From Streptomyces subrutilus (GTDB lineage: Bacteria; Actinomycetota; Actinomycetes; Streptomycetales; Streptomycetaceae), in assembly GCF_008704535.1 (NCBI RefSeq), contig NZ_CP023701.1:6552001-6616000 (forward strand): a stretch of 64,000 nucleotides of DNA, given 5' to 3'. The stretch's first letter is position 1; every line of letters begins with the position of its first letter. Shown in pieces: positions 7,622 to 15,963 of the stretch. The position numbers were made by a program, and so were the translations under genes. Below the pieces are notes generated by a model. It was given only the letters and a program-made list of their open reading frames with translations. It was not told where the DNA came from and searched no databases.

Positions 7622-8257
7622 TCACAGGGCGAGCAGCATCGCCAACGTCCCGATCGCCATGGCCAGTCGGCAGGCCCGGGTCAGCTCGGCCGACCGCAGC
7701 GGGGTCCCGGCGTGGAGCGCGGGGTCCGGCGGCCCCGTCGCGAGGCCCGCCGCCGTGCCCCCCGGCCCGCCCGCGGCCACGGCGGCGCCCCCGCCGGACA
7801 CCACCAGCCGGGCCCCGGCGAGCAGGACGTACCCGGCGAAGTAGAGCAGGAGCGCCCCGGTCAGAACCGGCGGCCCCGCGCCGTGCCCGGCCCCGTGCCC
7901 GCCGCCGTGTCCGGCCGCCGGGCCGCCGCCCGTCATGGTCAGCGCCATGTAGGCCATGGCCAGCGAACCCACCAGGTGGTGCGCGTGGTGCGCGCCCTCC
8001 CGCAGCAGCCACAGGGCGTGCAGCGCGGTCCCGCAGAAGACGGCCAGCAGCACCGGCGGCCCCCAGGGGCCGGTGCCCGGGGGCACGGCCATCAGCGCCA
8101 TGCCCAGCCCCATGACCGCCTCACCGGCCGCCGCCCCGCGCGCGGCCCGGCCCGCTCTGCCCGCCCGGACCAGGCAGTACGCGCCGCTCGCCGCGCACAG
8201 CAGTACGAGCAGCCAGGAGGAGACGGAGGCGGGAAGGGACATGGCGGGACCGTGCAC
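7622..8257 (-). CDS. DUF5134 integral membrane protein
   Basis: A 211-residue membrane protein with about six hydrophobic helices and a His/Gly-rich loop (AGHGGGHGAGHGAG) near the middle, plus a His-rich HHAHH cluster that could bind metal. The pattern matches the actinobacterial DUF5134 family, whose function is unknown. GTG at 8257 is preferred because GGGAGG lies exactly 7 nt before it, whereas the ATG five codons later has no ribosome site. It is co-directional with the M56 peptidase gene downstream, 126 bp apart. Confidence 0.82.
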   Translation of the reverse strand: MHGPAMSLPASVSSWLLVLLCAASGAYCLVRAGRAGRAARGAAAGEAVMGLGMALMAVPPGTGPWGPPVLLAVFCGTALHALWLLREGAHHAHHLVGSLAMAYMALTMTGGGPAAGHGGGHGAGHGAGPPVLTGALLLYFAGYVLLAGARLVVSGGGAAVAAGGPGGTAAGLATGPPDPALHAGTPLRSAELTRACRLAMAIGTLAMLLAL

Positions 8258-8388
8258 GGCGGAACCTCCCGGTTCGTCGGCGTCACGGGAAGAGATGCCC
8301 TCCCCGGACGGCCCGCACGCCGCCCCGGGATAGGCTCTCGGTGCCGTACCGGGCATGTCATATGCCACCGCGCAGAACGGAGCCGCCG

Positions 8389-8928
8389 ATGTCGACCGCC
8401 AACCCCGCAGCCCTGAGTTTCCGCAGCGCCCGAGAGGCGGACGTGGACGAGCTGGTGGCACTGGTCGAGTCGGCCTACCGCGGCGACGCCAGCCGGGACG
8501 GATGGACCACGGAGGCCGACTACCTGGAGGGGCAGCGCACCGACCCGGACGGGATCCGCCAGATCATCGCCGCCCCCGCAGCCACCCTGGTGGTCGTCGA
8601 GCGCGCGGGCGCGATCGTCGCCTGCTGCCACCTCGAACACCGGGGCGACCACGTCTACTTCGGGATGTTCGCGGTCCGCCCCGGACTCCAGGGCGCGGGG
8701 CTCGGCAAGGAGATCCTGGCCGAGGCCGAGCGCCGGGCGCGCGAGACGTGGGCCGCCCGCGAGATGCGGATGACGGTGGTGAGCGTACGGGAGGAGCTCA
8801 TCGCCTACTACGTGCGCCGCGGCTACCGGCGCACCGGCGAGCTGAGCCCGTTCCCGTACGGCGACGAGCGCTTCGGTGTCCCGCTCCGCGACGACCTGGC
8901 CTTCGAACTGCTGGTCAAGTCCCTCTGA
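8389..8928 (+). CDS. GNAT-family N-acetyltransferase
   Basis: A 179-residue acyl-CoA-dependent acetyltransferase. The acetyl-CoA pyrophosphate-binding motif A is visible as FAVRPGLQGAGLGKEIL (about residues 98-114), followed by the AYYVRRGYRRTGE motif B typical of GNAT proteins. The ATG at 8389 has GGAG 6 nt upstream. It starts divergently from the DUF5134 gene and converges with the PadR gene (52 bp apart). The acceptor substrate is unknown. Confidence 0.92.
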   Translation: MSTANPAALSFRSAREADVDELVALVESAYRGDASRDGWTTEADYLEGQRTDPDGIRQIIAAPAATLVVVERAGAIVACCHLEHRGDHVYFGMFAVRPGLQGAGLGKEILAEAERRARETWAAREMRMTVVSVREELIAYYVRRGYRRTGELSPFPYGDERFGVPLRDDLAFELLVKSL

Positions 8929-8980
8929 CCCGACCCGAGCTGTACCGGACGGCGGGCCGGGGCCGGGGGCGGCCGGTGGC

Positions 8981-9661
8981 CTACGGGCGGCGGGCGCCGG
9001 GTCGGCCGGCCGGCGGCGCCTCCCCGACGGCCCCGCGGGCCGGGGCGGCGGCCTCCGGCGCACCGGGCGCATCGACCCCGGGAAGCCCGGCCAGGTCGTC
9101 CAGGTCGGCCAGGAGGGCCCGGGCGAGGTCCAGTTCCGCCAGGTGCTGCCGCTCGCTCCAGCGCAGCGCGAGGGCGGGGAAGCCCCACTCCGGCACCTCC
9201 GCGGCGTGCTCCATCGCCTCCCGCACGGCCGCCAGCTCGGCCAAGGTGCGCTCGACGTGCTCGCCGACCAGCGCGCGCAGCCGTTCGGGCTCGGACAGGT
9301 GCCCCATCCAGACCCGCAGCAGCAGTCCGTGCTTGAGCACCGGGGGACCGGCCTCGGCGGTGTCGCCGGCCCAGCCGGCCAGCGCCTCGCGCCCGGCGGC
9401 GGTGATCGCGTAGCGCCGCTTGGCCCGCGCCTCCTCCGGTCCCGAGCGCGCGGAGGTGGCGTACCCGAGCTCTTCCAGGCGGCGCAGCTCGGCGTAGATC
9501 TGGCTGATGGCCGGGGACCAGTAGAAGAAGCGCAGTGAGGAGTCCGCCCACTTCTTCAGCTCGTAGCCGGTGCGCTCCCCGGGGAAGGAGAGCAGGCCCA
9601 GGACCGCCCACGCGGTGGGCGGCAGGTCTTGCTTCTTCGACTGCTTATGACTACTAGTCAT
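8981..9661 (-). CDS. PadR-family transcriptional regulator
   Basis: A 226-residue regulator. The N-terminal winged helix (AVLGLLSFPGERTGYELKKW, then QIYAELRRLEELGYATS) is the PadR signature, and the C-terminal part is the Vir-type helical domain. The tail from about residue 190 is Ala/Pro-rich and probably disordered. The ATG at 9661 lies inside a perfect 17-bp palindrome and has no ribosome site, so the message may be leaderless and self-repressed. It is divergent from the flavin monooxygenase gene, with 49 bp between starts, so it probably controls that operon. Confidence 0.92.
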   Translation of the reverse strand: MTSSHKQSKKQDLPPTAWAVLGLLSFPGERTGYELKKWADSSLRFFYWSPAISQIYAELRRLEELGYATSARSGPEEARAKRRYAITAAGREALAGWAGDTAEAGPPVLKHGLLLRVWMGHLSEPERLRALVGEHVERTLAELAAVREAMEHAAEVPEWGFPALALRWSERQHLAELDLARALLADLDDLAGLPGVDAPGAPEAAAPARGAVGEAPPAGRPGARRP

Positions 9662-9662
9662 A
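9646..9662. promoter_or_regulatory. 17-bp perfect palindrome overlapping the PadR start codon
   Basis: TATGACTACTAGTCATA reads identically on both strands except for its central base. The PadR ATG is its last ATG when read on the minus strand. A bound PadR dimer here would cover the start of its own gene and sit about 50 bp before the LLM start, so it can plausibly control both. Confidence 0.65.
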
Positions 9663-9710
9663 TTGCGAAATGAAGTAGAACCGGGCACGGGACCCTCTCC
9701 TGGAGGCACA

Positions 9711-10847
9711 GTGAAATTCTCCGTGATCTTCGAAGCTCAGCTTGCCGACCCGACGGCCGAACGGGAGCACCAGGTCATCCGCGACTGCGTCGAGCAGGCC
9801 GTGCTCGCCGAGGCCGTGGGCTTCGACCGGGTTTGGGCCGTGGAGCACCACTCGCTGAAGTGGTACGCCCACATGAGTGCCCCCGAGATCTTCCTGACCT
9901 GGGTCGCGGCCAGGACGAACACCATACGCATCGGCCACGGCGTGGTGTGCATGCCCTTCAACTTCAACCATCCCGTCCGGGTGGCGGAGCGGGCCGCCAT
10001 GCTCGACCTGCTCTCCGGCGGCCGCCTCGACCTGGGGGCCGGGCGCGGGGGCACCGCGCAGGAGACCTCGCTGTGCGGGGTGGACCGGGAGCGCACCACG
10101 GCCGAGGTCGAGGAGGCGCTGCGGATCATCGGGAAGGCCTGGCAGGAGGAGGAGCTGGAGTACCACGGCGAGCTGATCGACATCGACCCGCACCCGATCC
10201 TGCCGCGGCCGGCGCAGCGCCCGCACCCGCCGCTGTTCCTCGCGTGCAGCCGGGACGAGACGCTGGTGCAGGCCGCCGAGCTGGGGATCGGGGCGCTGGT
10301 GATGGGCTTCGCGGGACCGGAGTCGATCGCCCGGCTGCGGTCCGTCTACGACGCCGCGCGGGCGGCGCGCGACGGCGCGCGCTTCGTCTCGACCGCGGTC
10401 AACGACCACTTCTCCGTGCTCTGCCCGACCATCGTGCTCGACGACCGGGAGGAGGCGCGGCGGATCGGCATCCGCGGGCAGCGGTTCTTCGCGCAGTCCA
10501 TCGGCCACTGGTACGGCGGCGCGGGCATCCCGGACGAGGCGGTGGTGCCGGGCGCCGACGAGGCCGCGCGGATGCGGGCCGCGGCCGAGCAGGTGGTGGC
10601 CCGGCTGCACGAGCAGGACATCCCGGTGCGGCCCACGTCGACGGCCACCTTCAACGCCGACCACGCGTACGGGACGGCGGACGACGCCATCGCCTACGTC
10701 GAGCGGCTGGCCGCGGCCGGGGCCGACGAGGTGATGTGCCTGATCCAGATGGGCACGGTGGAGCAGGCGGCCTGCCTGGAGACCCTGCGTCAGTGGGGCG
10801 AGAAGGTCATCCCCCGCTTCGCCGACCGGCGCGGCGGCGCGGCATGA
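9711..10847 (+). CDS. LLM-class (luciferase-like) flavin-dependent oxidoreductase
   Basis: A 378-residue bacterial-luciferase-like monooxygenase using reduced FMN or F420. The TIM-barrel N-terminus KFSVIFEAQLADP, the FDRVWAVEHHSLKWY motif near residue 40, RIGHGVVCMPFNFNHPVRVAERAAMLDLLSGGRLDLGAGRG near 78-118 and the PHPPLFLACSRDETL segment are all family marks. The GTG start has GGAGG 5-6 nt upstream. It overlaps the next gene by 4 nt (ATGA), so the two are translationally coupled. Substrate unknown; with the neighbouring esterase it suggests a small catabolic or resistance operon under PadR control. Confidence 0.93.
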   Translation: MKFSVIFEAQLADPTAEREHQVIRDCVEQAVLAEAVGFDRVWAVEHHSLKWYAHMSAPEIFLTWVAARTNTIRIGHGVVCMPFNFNHPVRVAERAAMLDLLSGGRLDLGAGRGGTAQETSLCGVDRERTTAEVEEALRIIGKAWQEEELEYHGELIDIDPHPILPRPAQRPHPPLFLACSRDETLVQAAELGIGALVMGFAGPESIARLRSVYDAARAARDGARFVSTAVNDHFSVLCPTIVLDDREEARRIGIRGQRFFAQSIGHWYGGAGIPDEAVVPGADEAARMRAAAEQVVARLHEQDIPVRPTSTATFNADHAYGTADDAIAYVERLAAAGADEVMCLIQMGTVEQAACLETLRQWGEKVIPRFADRRGGAA

Positions 10848-11956
10848 CGGCCGCGGGCGGCCCGTCCGGCGCCGCGGGGCGGTCCGGGGCCCCCGGGCCG
10901 GTAGAGCGCCCCGGCCCGGTGGCGGCCCCCCGGCCCGCCGGGGCCCGCAAGCCCGTCGAGGCCCCCGGCGCGGAGCGGCTCGACCCCGGGGTGCGGCCGT
11001 ACGTGGCCGCGATGGCCGCCGCCTTTCCCGATCTCGGGGGCGCGGTCACCGAAGCCGCCGAGGCGCGGCGGATGCTCGACGCGGCCGCGCCGGTGCGCGC
11101 CCATCCGGCCGCCGCGGGCTCCGTCCGGGACCGGTGCGTGCCGGGCCCGCCGGGGGCCCCGCCGGTCCCGGTCCGCGTCTACCGCCCGGACCCGGCGCGG
11201 TGGCCCGGCCCCCGGCCGACCGTGGTGTTCTGCCACGGCGGCGGCTGGGTGCTGTGCGGCCTCGACAGCCACGACGCCACCGTCCGCGCGCTCTGCCGGG
11301 CCTCCGGGGCCGTCTTCGTCTCCGTCGACTACCGGCGCGCCCCCGAGGCCCGCTTCCCCGCCGCCGTCCTCGACGTCCACGCCGCGCTGTGCTGGGCCGG
11401 TGCGCACCTCGGGGAGCTGGGCGGCGACCCCGCCGCGCTGGTGGTGGCGGGGGACAGCTCCGGCGGCAACCTGGCCGCGGCCTCGCTGCTGCTGGCCCGT
11501 GAGCGCGGGGGACCGGCCGTGGCGCTCCAGGTCCTGATCTACCCGGTGCTGGACGCGGGCCGGGACAGTGACTCGTACCACTCGAACGCAGAGGGCTGCT
11601 TCCTGACCGCCGCCCACATGCGCTGGTTCTGGGAGCAGTACCTCGGTCCGGACGGCGACGGCCGCGACCCCCTCGCCTCGCCCCTGGCCGCCGACCCGGC
11701 GGGGCTGCCGCCCGCCCGCGTGCTCGTCGCCGGGTGCGATCCGCTGCGGGACGAAGGACGGGCCCACCACCGCCGGTTGGCGGCCGGTGGGGTCCCTTCG
11801 GCCCTGGACGAGTACCCCGGGATGTTCCACGGCTTCCTGGCGCTGGCCGATGTGCTCCCGCAGGCGCGCAGGGCCGTGGAAGAACTGGGCGAAGCCATCG
11901 CCTCCACCGTTGAACACCGGAAGAATTCCGGTGGGACTGGGGGTTCTGCGGGATAA
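10844..11956 (+). CDS. Alpha/beta hydrolase of the hormone-sensitive lipase (HSL) family
   Basis: A 370-residue esterase. The oxyanion-hole motif HGGGW is at residues 131-135 and the nucleophile motif GDSSGG at 203-208 (Ser205). A conserved Asp lies in AGCDPLRDEG and the catalytic His in EYPGMFHGF. The first ~45 residues are Gly/Ala/Pro-rich and unlike the family, so the real protein could start later. However, the ATG overlaps the stop of the preceding monooxygenase gene (ATGA), which favours the long form. The coupling implies joint use, for example oxidation followed by ester cleavage. Confidence 0.92.
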   Translation: MTAAGGPSGAAGRSGAPGPVERPGPVAAPRPAGARKPVEAPGAERLDPGVRPYVAAMAAAFPDLGGAVTEAAEARRMLDAAAPVRAHPAAAGSVRDRCVPGPPGAPPVPVRVYRPDPARWPGPRPTVVFCHGGGWVLCGLDSHDATVRALCRASGAVFVSVDYRRAPEARFPAAVLDVHAALCWAGAHLGELGGDPAALVVAGDSSGGNLAAASLLLARERGGPAVALQVLIYPVLDAGRDSDSYHSNAEGCFLTAAHMRWFWEQYLGPDGDGRDPLASPLAADPAGLPPARVLVAGCDPLRDEGRAHHRRLAAGGVPSALDEYPGMFHGFLALADVLPQARRAVEELGEAIASTVEHRKNSGGTGGSAG

Positions 11957-11972
11957 TTTCCGGAGATACCTC

Positions 11973-12021
11973 TTGAGTGGGAGAACGTCACGCGCTTACG
12001 CTGTGCCGACGTGAGGTTCTC
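11973..12021 (+). promoter_or_regulatory. Promoter with overlapping 12-bp-arm inverted repeat
   Basis: A housekeeping-type promoter is visible: TTGAGT (11973-11978), 18-bp spacer, TACGCT (11997-12002). Overlaying it are the arms GAGAACGTCACG (11981-11992) and CGTGAGGTTCTC (12010-12021), which pair at 11 of 12 positions. The repeat spans spacer and start point, an ideal repressor position; it could also fold in the 5' leader. It drives the DUF6421 operon. Confidence 0.6.
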
Positions 12022-12037
12022 CTGTGGAGGAAGTGAC

Positions 12038-13444
12038 ATGACGGAAACTCTTGTGCCGGGTGCCGGCGGCGCCGCGATAACCGCCGTGGCACGTGTGGTC
12101 GACCACCCCGCGTGGCCCGAGCTCAAGGCCGCCGTGGAGGAGATCCGCCCCTGGCAGGGCAAGGACGGCTCCATCGACTTCGAGGCCGAGGGCGCCCACG
12201 CCCGCTCCACCGTCCTCGCCGCCGTCGAGCGCGCGATCGGCGCCGTCGAGGCACTGTCGCCGCTGCTCCCGCACGCCGCCGACTACCACCGCGCCCTCGT
12301 CGCCGACCTGCGCAAGTGGGCCTCGGCGGACTTCGGGGTCCCGGACTTCCTGGACTCCCTGCTGGCCTTCCACCCGGCCGCAGGCCGCGCCGACGGCCTC
12401 CAGCACCTCGTCGTCTTCCCCATGTACACCCAGAACGGCAACCCGGACCGCAACCTGGAGGCCGTCGCGCTCAAGATGGTGTGGCCCGAGTGGCTCGCCG
12501 AGCTGGAGCGCACCCGGTACGACAACCCGCTCTTCCTCGGCATCACCTTCGAGGACTTCACCCCGGGCTACGACACCAACTCCGCCGTGCTCTTCCCGGA
12601 GACCATCGCGGTGCGCGAGGCCCCCGAGCGCTTCACCTGGGGCGGGATCTTCTGCGACCGCGAGGCCGCCCGCTACCGCAAGGTCACCGAGGCCGCCGTG
12701 GACATACTGGGCATCGAGCTGCCCGAGGACATCGCCGCGATGGTGCAGGACCAGGAGCGCTGCGAGAAGGCGTTCGTGCTGTGGGACATGGTCCACGACC
12801 GCACCCACAGCCACGGCGACCTGCCGTTCGACCCCTTCATGATCAAGCAGCGCCAGCCGTTCTGGATGTACGGCCTGGAGGAGCTGCGCTGCGACCTCAC
12901 CGCCTTCAAGGAGGCCGTGAAGCTGGAGTCCGAGGGCAACGAACACGGCCGCGACGTCCAGTACGCCGTCCTGTTCGACCGGATGTTCCGCTTCCCCGTC
13001 TCCGGCGACCGCAACCGCAACTACGACGGCCTCGGCGGCCAGCTGCTCTTCGCGTACCTCCACAAGCACGACGTGGTGCGCTGGACGGACAACAAGCTGA
13101 AGATCGACTGGATGCGCGCCCCGCAGGTCACCAACCAGCTGTGCGCCGAGATCGAGAACCTCTACCGGGCGGGCATCGACCGCCCGAAGCTGGTCCACTG
13201 GTTCAAGGCGTACGACCTCGTCGCCGAGTACCTCGCCCCGCACCCCGGCTCCACGTGGGCCAAGGGCCCCGACGCCCTCGACCTCACCCAGCCGCCGCGC
13301 AAGCTGGTCGACGACGTGCTGCCGGACGAGTTTCCGCTCAGCATGTTCTACGAGGCCCTCGCCAAGAAGCTCAAGGGCGTCATCGCCTCGACCAAGGGCA
13401 TCACCGCCCTCAACGCCGACCAGGCCGAGCGGGTCGCCGCGTGA
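12038..13444 (+). CDS. DUF6421 family protein
   Basis: A 468-residue cytoplasmic-looking protein (no signal peptide or membrane helix) of a conserved actinobacterial family without known function. Strongly conserved-looking stretches include LQHLVVFPMYTQNGNPDRNLEA, FEDFTPGYDTNSAVLFPETIAVRE and the His/Asp-rich LWDMVHDRTHSHGDLPFDPF near residue 250, which could bind a metal. The ribosome site GGAGG precedes the ATG. It is the first gene of a tight operon with an SDR (26-bp gap) and a threonine-aldolase-like lyase, so it probably acts in the same amino- or hydroxy-acid pathway. No enzyme activity can be claimed. Confidence 0.88.
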   Translation: MTETLVPGAGGAAITAVARVVDHPAWPELKAAVEEIRPWQGKDGSIDFEAEGAHARSTVLAAVERAIGAVEALSPLLPHAADYHRALVADLRKWASADFGVPDFLDSLLAFHPAAGRADGLQHLVVFPMYTQNGNPDRNLEAVALKMVWPEWLAELERTRYDNPLFLGITFEDFTPGYDTNSAVLFPETIAVREAPERFTWGGIFCDREAARYRKVTEAAVDILGIELPEDIAAMVQDQERCEKAFVLWDMVHDRTHSHGDLPFDPFMIKQRQPFWMYGLEELRCDLTAFKEAVKLESEGNEHGRDVQYAVLFDRMFRFPVSGDRNRNYDGLGGQLLFAYLHKHDVVRWTDNKLKIDWMRAPQVTNQLCAEIENLYRAGIDRPKLVHWFKAYDLVAEYLAPHPGSTWAKGPDALDLTQPPRKLVDDVLPDEFPLSMFYEALAKKLKGVIASTKGITALNADQAERVAA

Positions 13445-13470
13445 GCGACCGTCCACAGGAGGCTGCACAG

Positions 13471-14238
13471 ATGAACGGCTCCGCGAACGCCAACGGCAAC
13501 GGACTCCTGAACGGCGCGGTCGTGGCCGTGGCCGGGGCCGGCGGGCCCGCGGGCCGCGCCGCCCTGCTCCGGCTGGCCGAGGCGGGCGCCGTGGTCGTGG
13601 CGTCCGACGCGGACGCGGGACGGCTCGCCGAGGCCGTGGACGCGGCCCGCTACGCCCACGGCGGCGCCACCATCACCGGTGACACCGTCGACCTGCTCGA
13701 CCTGGCCGCCACCCGGGCCTGGGCCGAGCAGATCGAGAAGGACTTCGGCCGGATCGACGGCGTCGTCCACCTCGTCGGCGGCTGGCGCGGCAGTGCCTCC
13801 TTCACCGAGACCGACCTCGCGGACTGGGCCTTCCTGGAGAAGCTCCTGATCCGCACCGTCCAGCACACCTCGCTCGCCTTCCACGACGGACTGCTGCGCA
13901 GCGACCGCGGGCGCTACGTCCTGATCAGCCAGTCCGGCGCGCACAAGCCGGTCGCCAACAACGCCGCCTACAACGCGGGCAAGGCGGCGGCCGAGGCCTG
14001 GACCCTGGCCATGGCCGATTCCTTCCGCAAGGCGGGGGGCGAGGACGGGCCCGGCGCCGCTGCTGCCATCCTGGTCATCAAGGCACTGGTGCACGACGCG
14101 ATGCGCGCCGAGCGTCCCAATGCGAAGTTCGCGGGCTTCACCGACGTCAAGGAGCTGGCCGAGGCCATCGCCGGCGTCTGGGACCGGCCCGCCATCGATG
14201 TGAACGGACAGCGTCTGTGGCTCACCCCGCAACCGTGA
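13471..14238 (+). CDS. Short-chain dehydrogenase/reductase (SDR)
   Basis: A 255-residue NAD(P)-dependent oxidoreductase. The cofactor motif is GAGGPAGRAA (a TGxxxGxG variant) near residues 24-33. The catalytic Ser is in YVLISQSGAHK and the Tyr/Lys pair in NNAAYNAGKAAAEAW (YxxxK). The N-terminus MNGSANANGNG is Asn/Gly-rich. AGGAGG precedes the ATG. It lies between DUF6421 and the aldolase-like gene in one operon and its stop overlaps the next gene's likely start by 4 nt. The substrate is unknown. Confidence 0.9.
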   Translation: MNGSANANGNGLLNGAVVAVAGAGGPAGRAALLRLAEAGAVVVASDADAGRLAEAVDAARYAHGGATITGDTVDLLDLAATRAWAEQIEKDFGRIDGVVHLVGGWRGSASFTETDLADWAFLEKLLIRTVQHTSLAFHDGLLRSDRGRYVLISQSGAHKPVANNAAYNAGKAAAEAWTLAMADSFRKAGGEDGPGAAAAILVIKALVHDAMRAERPNAKFAGFTDVKELAEAIAGVWDRPAIDVNGQRLWLTPQP

Positions 14239-15317
14239 GGACCGCGAACAAGGGAACCGACGCCCGCCGCCACCACGACCCGGCGGTCCGCGGTTTCGCG
14301 AGCGACAACTACGCGGGGGTGCATCCGGAGATCCTGGAGGCCGTCGCGCTCGCCAACGGCGGCCACCAGGTCGCCTACGGCGAGGACGAGTACACCGAAC
14401 ACCTGCAGAAGGTCTTCCGCAGCCACTTCGGCCCCTACGCGCAGGCATACCCGGTCTTCAACGGCACCGGCGCCAACGTCACGGCCCTCCAGGCCCTGAC
14501 GGACCGCTGGGGCGCCGTGGTGTGCGCGGAGAGCGCCCACATCAACGTGGACGAGGGCGGCGCACCGGAGCGGATGGCGGGCCTCAAGCTGCTCACCGTG
14601 CCCACCCCGGACGGCAAGCTCACCCCTGAGCTCATCGACCGGCAGGCCTGGGGGTGGGAGGACGAGCACCGGGCGATGCCGCAGGTCGTCTCGATCACCC
14701 AGAACACCGAGCTGGGCACGGTCTACACCGCCGACGAGATCCGCGCGATCTGCGAGCACGCGCACGGCATGGGCATGAAGGTCCACCTCGACGGGGCCCG
14801 GATATCCAACGCGGCGGCCTCGCTCGACGTGCCGATGCGCACGTTCACCAACACGGTCGGCGTGGACGTGCTGTCGTACGGCGGGACCAAGAACGGCATG
14901 ATGTTCGGCGAGGCCGTCGTGGTGCTGGACCCCGACGCGGTCCGGCACATGAAGCACATCCGCAAGATGTCGATGCAGCTCGCGTCCAAGATGCGGTTCG
15001 TGTCGGTGCAGCTGGAGGCGCTGCTCGCCAAGGACCTGTGGCTGCGCAACGCCCGCCACGCCAACGCGATGGCCCAGCGGCTGGCCGCCGGAGTGCGCGA
15101 GACGGACGGCGTGGAGATCCTCTACCCGGTCCAGGCGAACGCGGTGTTCGCCCGGCTGCCGCACGAGGTCTCGCGCCGGCTGCAGAAGCGCTACCGCTTC
15201 TACTTCTGGGACGAGACCGCCGGAGACGTGCGGTGGATGTGCGGCTTCGACACCCAGGAGGAGGACGTGGACGGCTTCCTCCAGGCCCTCAAGGAAGAGC
15301 TGGCACGACAGCACTGA
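14235..15317 (+). CDS. Threonine aldolase-like (beta-eliminating lyase family) PLP enzyme
   Basis: A 360-residue fold-type I PLP enzyme resembling low-specificity L-threonine aldolase, which splits L-threonine to glycine and acetaldehyde. Visible marks are GFASDNYAGVHPEIL at the N-terminus, FNGTGANVTALQAL (cofactor phosphate region), HLDGARISNAAASLD and SYGGTKNGMMFGE, whose Lys is the Schiff-base lysine. GTG at 14235 overlaps the SDR stop (GTGA); an in-frame GTG at 14217 is an alternative with slightly better spacing to a GGA. The operon with DUF6421 and an SDR implies a shared beta-hydroxy amino acid route. Confidence 0.9.
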   Translation: MRTANKGTDARRHHDPAVRGFASDNYAGVHPEILEAVALANGGHQVAYGEDEYTEHLQKVFRSHFGPYAQAYPVFNGTGANVTALQALTDRWGAVVCAESAHINVDEGGAPERMAGLKLLTVPTPDGKLTPELIDRQAWGWEDEHRAMPQVVSITQNTELGTVYTADEIRAICEHAHGMGMKVHLDGARISNAAASLDVPMRTFTNTVGVDVLSYGGTKNGMMFGEAVVVLDPDAVRHMKHIRKMSMQLASKMRFVSVQLEALLAKDLWLRNARHANAMAQRLAAGVRETDGVEILYPVQANAVFARLPHEVSRRLQKRYRFYFWDETAGDVRWMCGFDTQEEDVDGFLQALKEELARQH

Positions 15318-15360
15318 TTCGATAGCCATGTGGTTGAGTGCATAGGTATGCTCCTGGGTC

Positions 15361-15963
15361 GTGGAACTGATCCAGGAGCAACCCGACCTCGCGGCCTATC
15401 TGGCCGCCGACGAGGCCGTCGACCACGGGCACCCCCTCGTGCGCGACACCGCCGCCACCCTGTGGACGGCCGCCGGCGGCGACCCCCGCGCCTTCGCCGA
15501 AGCCGCCTACGCGTTCGTCCGCGACACCGTCCCCCACTCGGCGGACTCCGGCGACGAGCGCGTCGCCTGGCGCGCATCCGACGTCCTCGCCACGCGCAAC
15601 GGCATCTGCCATGCCAAGTCCCACGCCCTGGCCGCCCTCCTGCGCGCCCGCGGCATCCCCGCGGCCCTGTGCTACCAGCGCCTCACCGACGACTCCGGCG
15701 CGGACCCCCTCGTGCACGGCCTGATCGCCCTGCGGCTGCCCGGCGCCGACCGCTGGTACCGCCAGGACCCGCGCGGCAACAAGCCCGGCGTGGACGCCCG
15801 GTTCAGCACCGGTGAGGAGCGGCTGGCGTTCCCGGTCCGTCCCGAGCTCGGCGAGTGCGACTACCCCGTGCTGTACGCCGCCCCGCATCCGGCCCCGCTC
15901 AGGGCGCTCCGGGAGTCCGCCGACCGGCCCGAGCTGTGGCGGAAGCTGCCGACGGCCCTGTAG
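15361..15963 (+). CDS. Transglutaminase-like domain protein
   Basis: A 200-residue papain-fold protein of the transglutaminase-like superfamily. The catalytic Cys is in ATRNGICHAKSHALAALLRARGIPAALCYQ (about residues 78-107), the His in LVHGLIAL and the Asp in WYRQDPRGN. This small form without export signal is common in actinomycetes, with unknown substrate. The GTG start has no ribosome site; a -10-like TATGCT sits 8 nt upstream, so the message may be leaderless. Its 3' end overlaps the convergent MFS gene by 65 bp. Confidence 0.88.
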   Translation: MELIQEQPDLAAYLAADEAVDHGHPLVRDTAATLWTAAGGDPRAFAEAAYAFVRDTVPHSADSGDERVAWRASDVLATRNGICHAKSHALAALLRARGIPAALCYQRLTDDSGADPLVHGLIALRLPGADRWYRQDPRGNKPGVDARFSTGEERLAFPVRPELGECDYPVLYAAPHPAPLRALRESADRPELWRKLPTAL

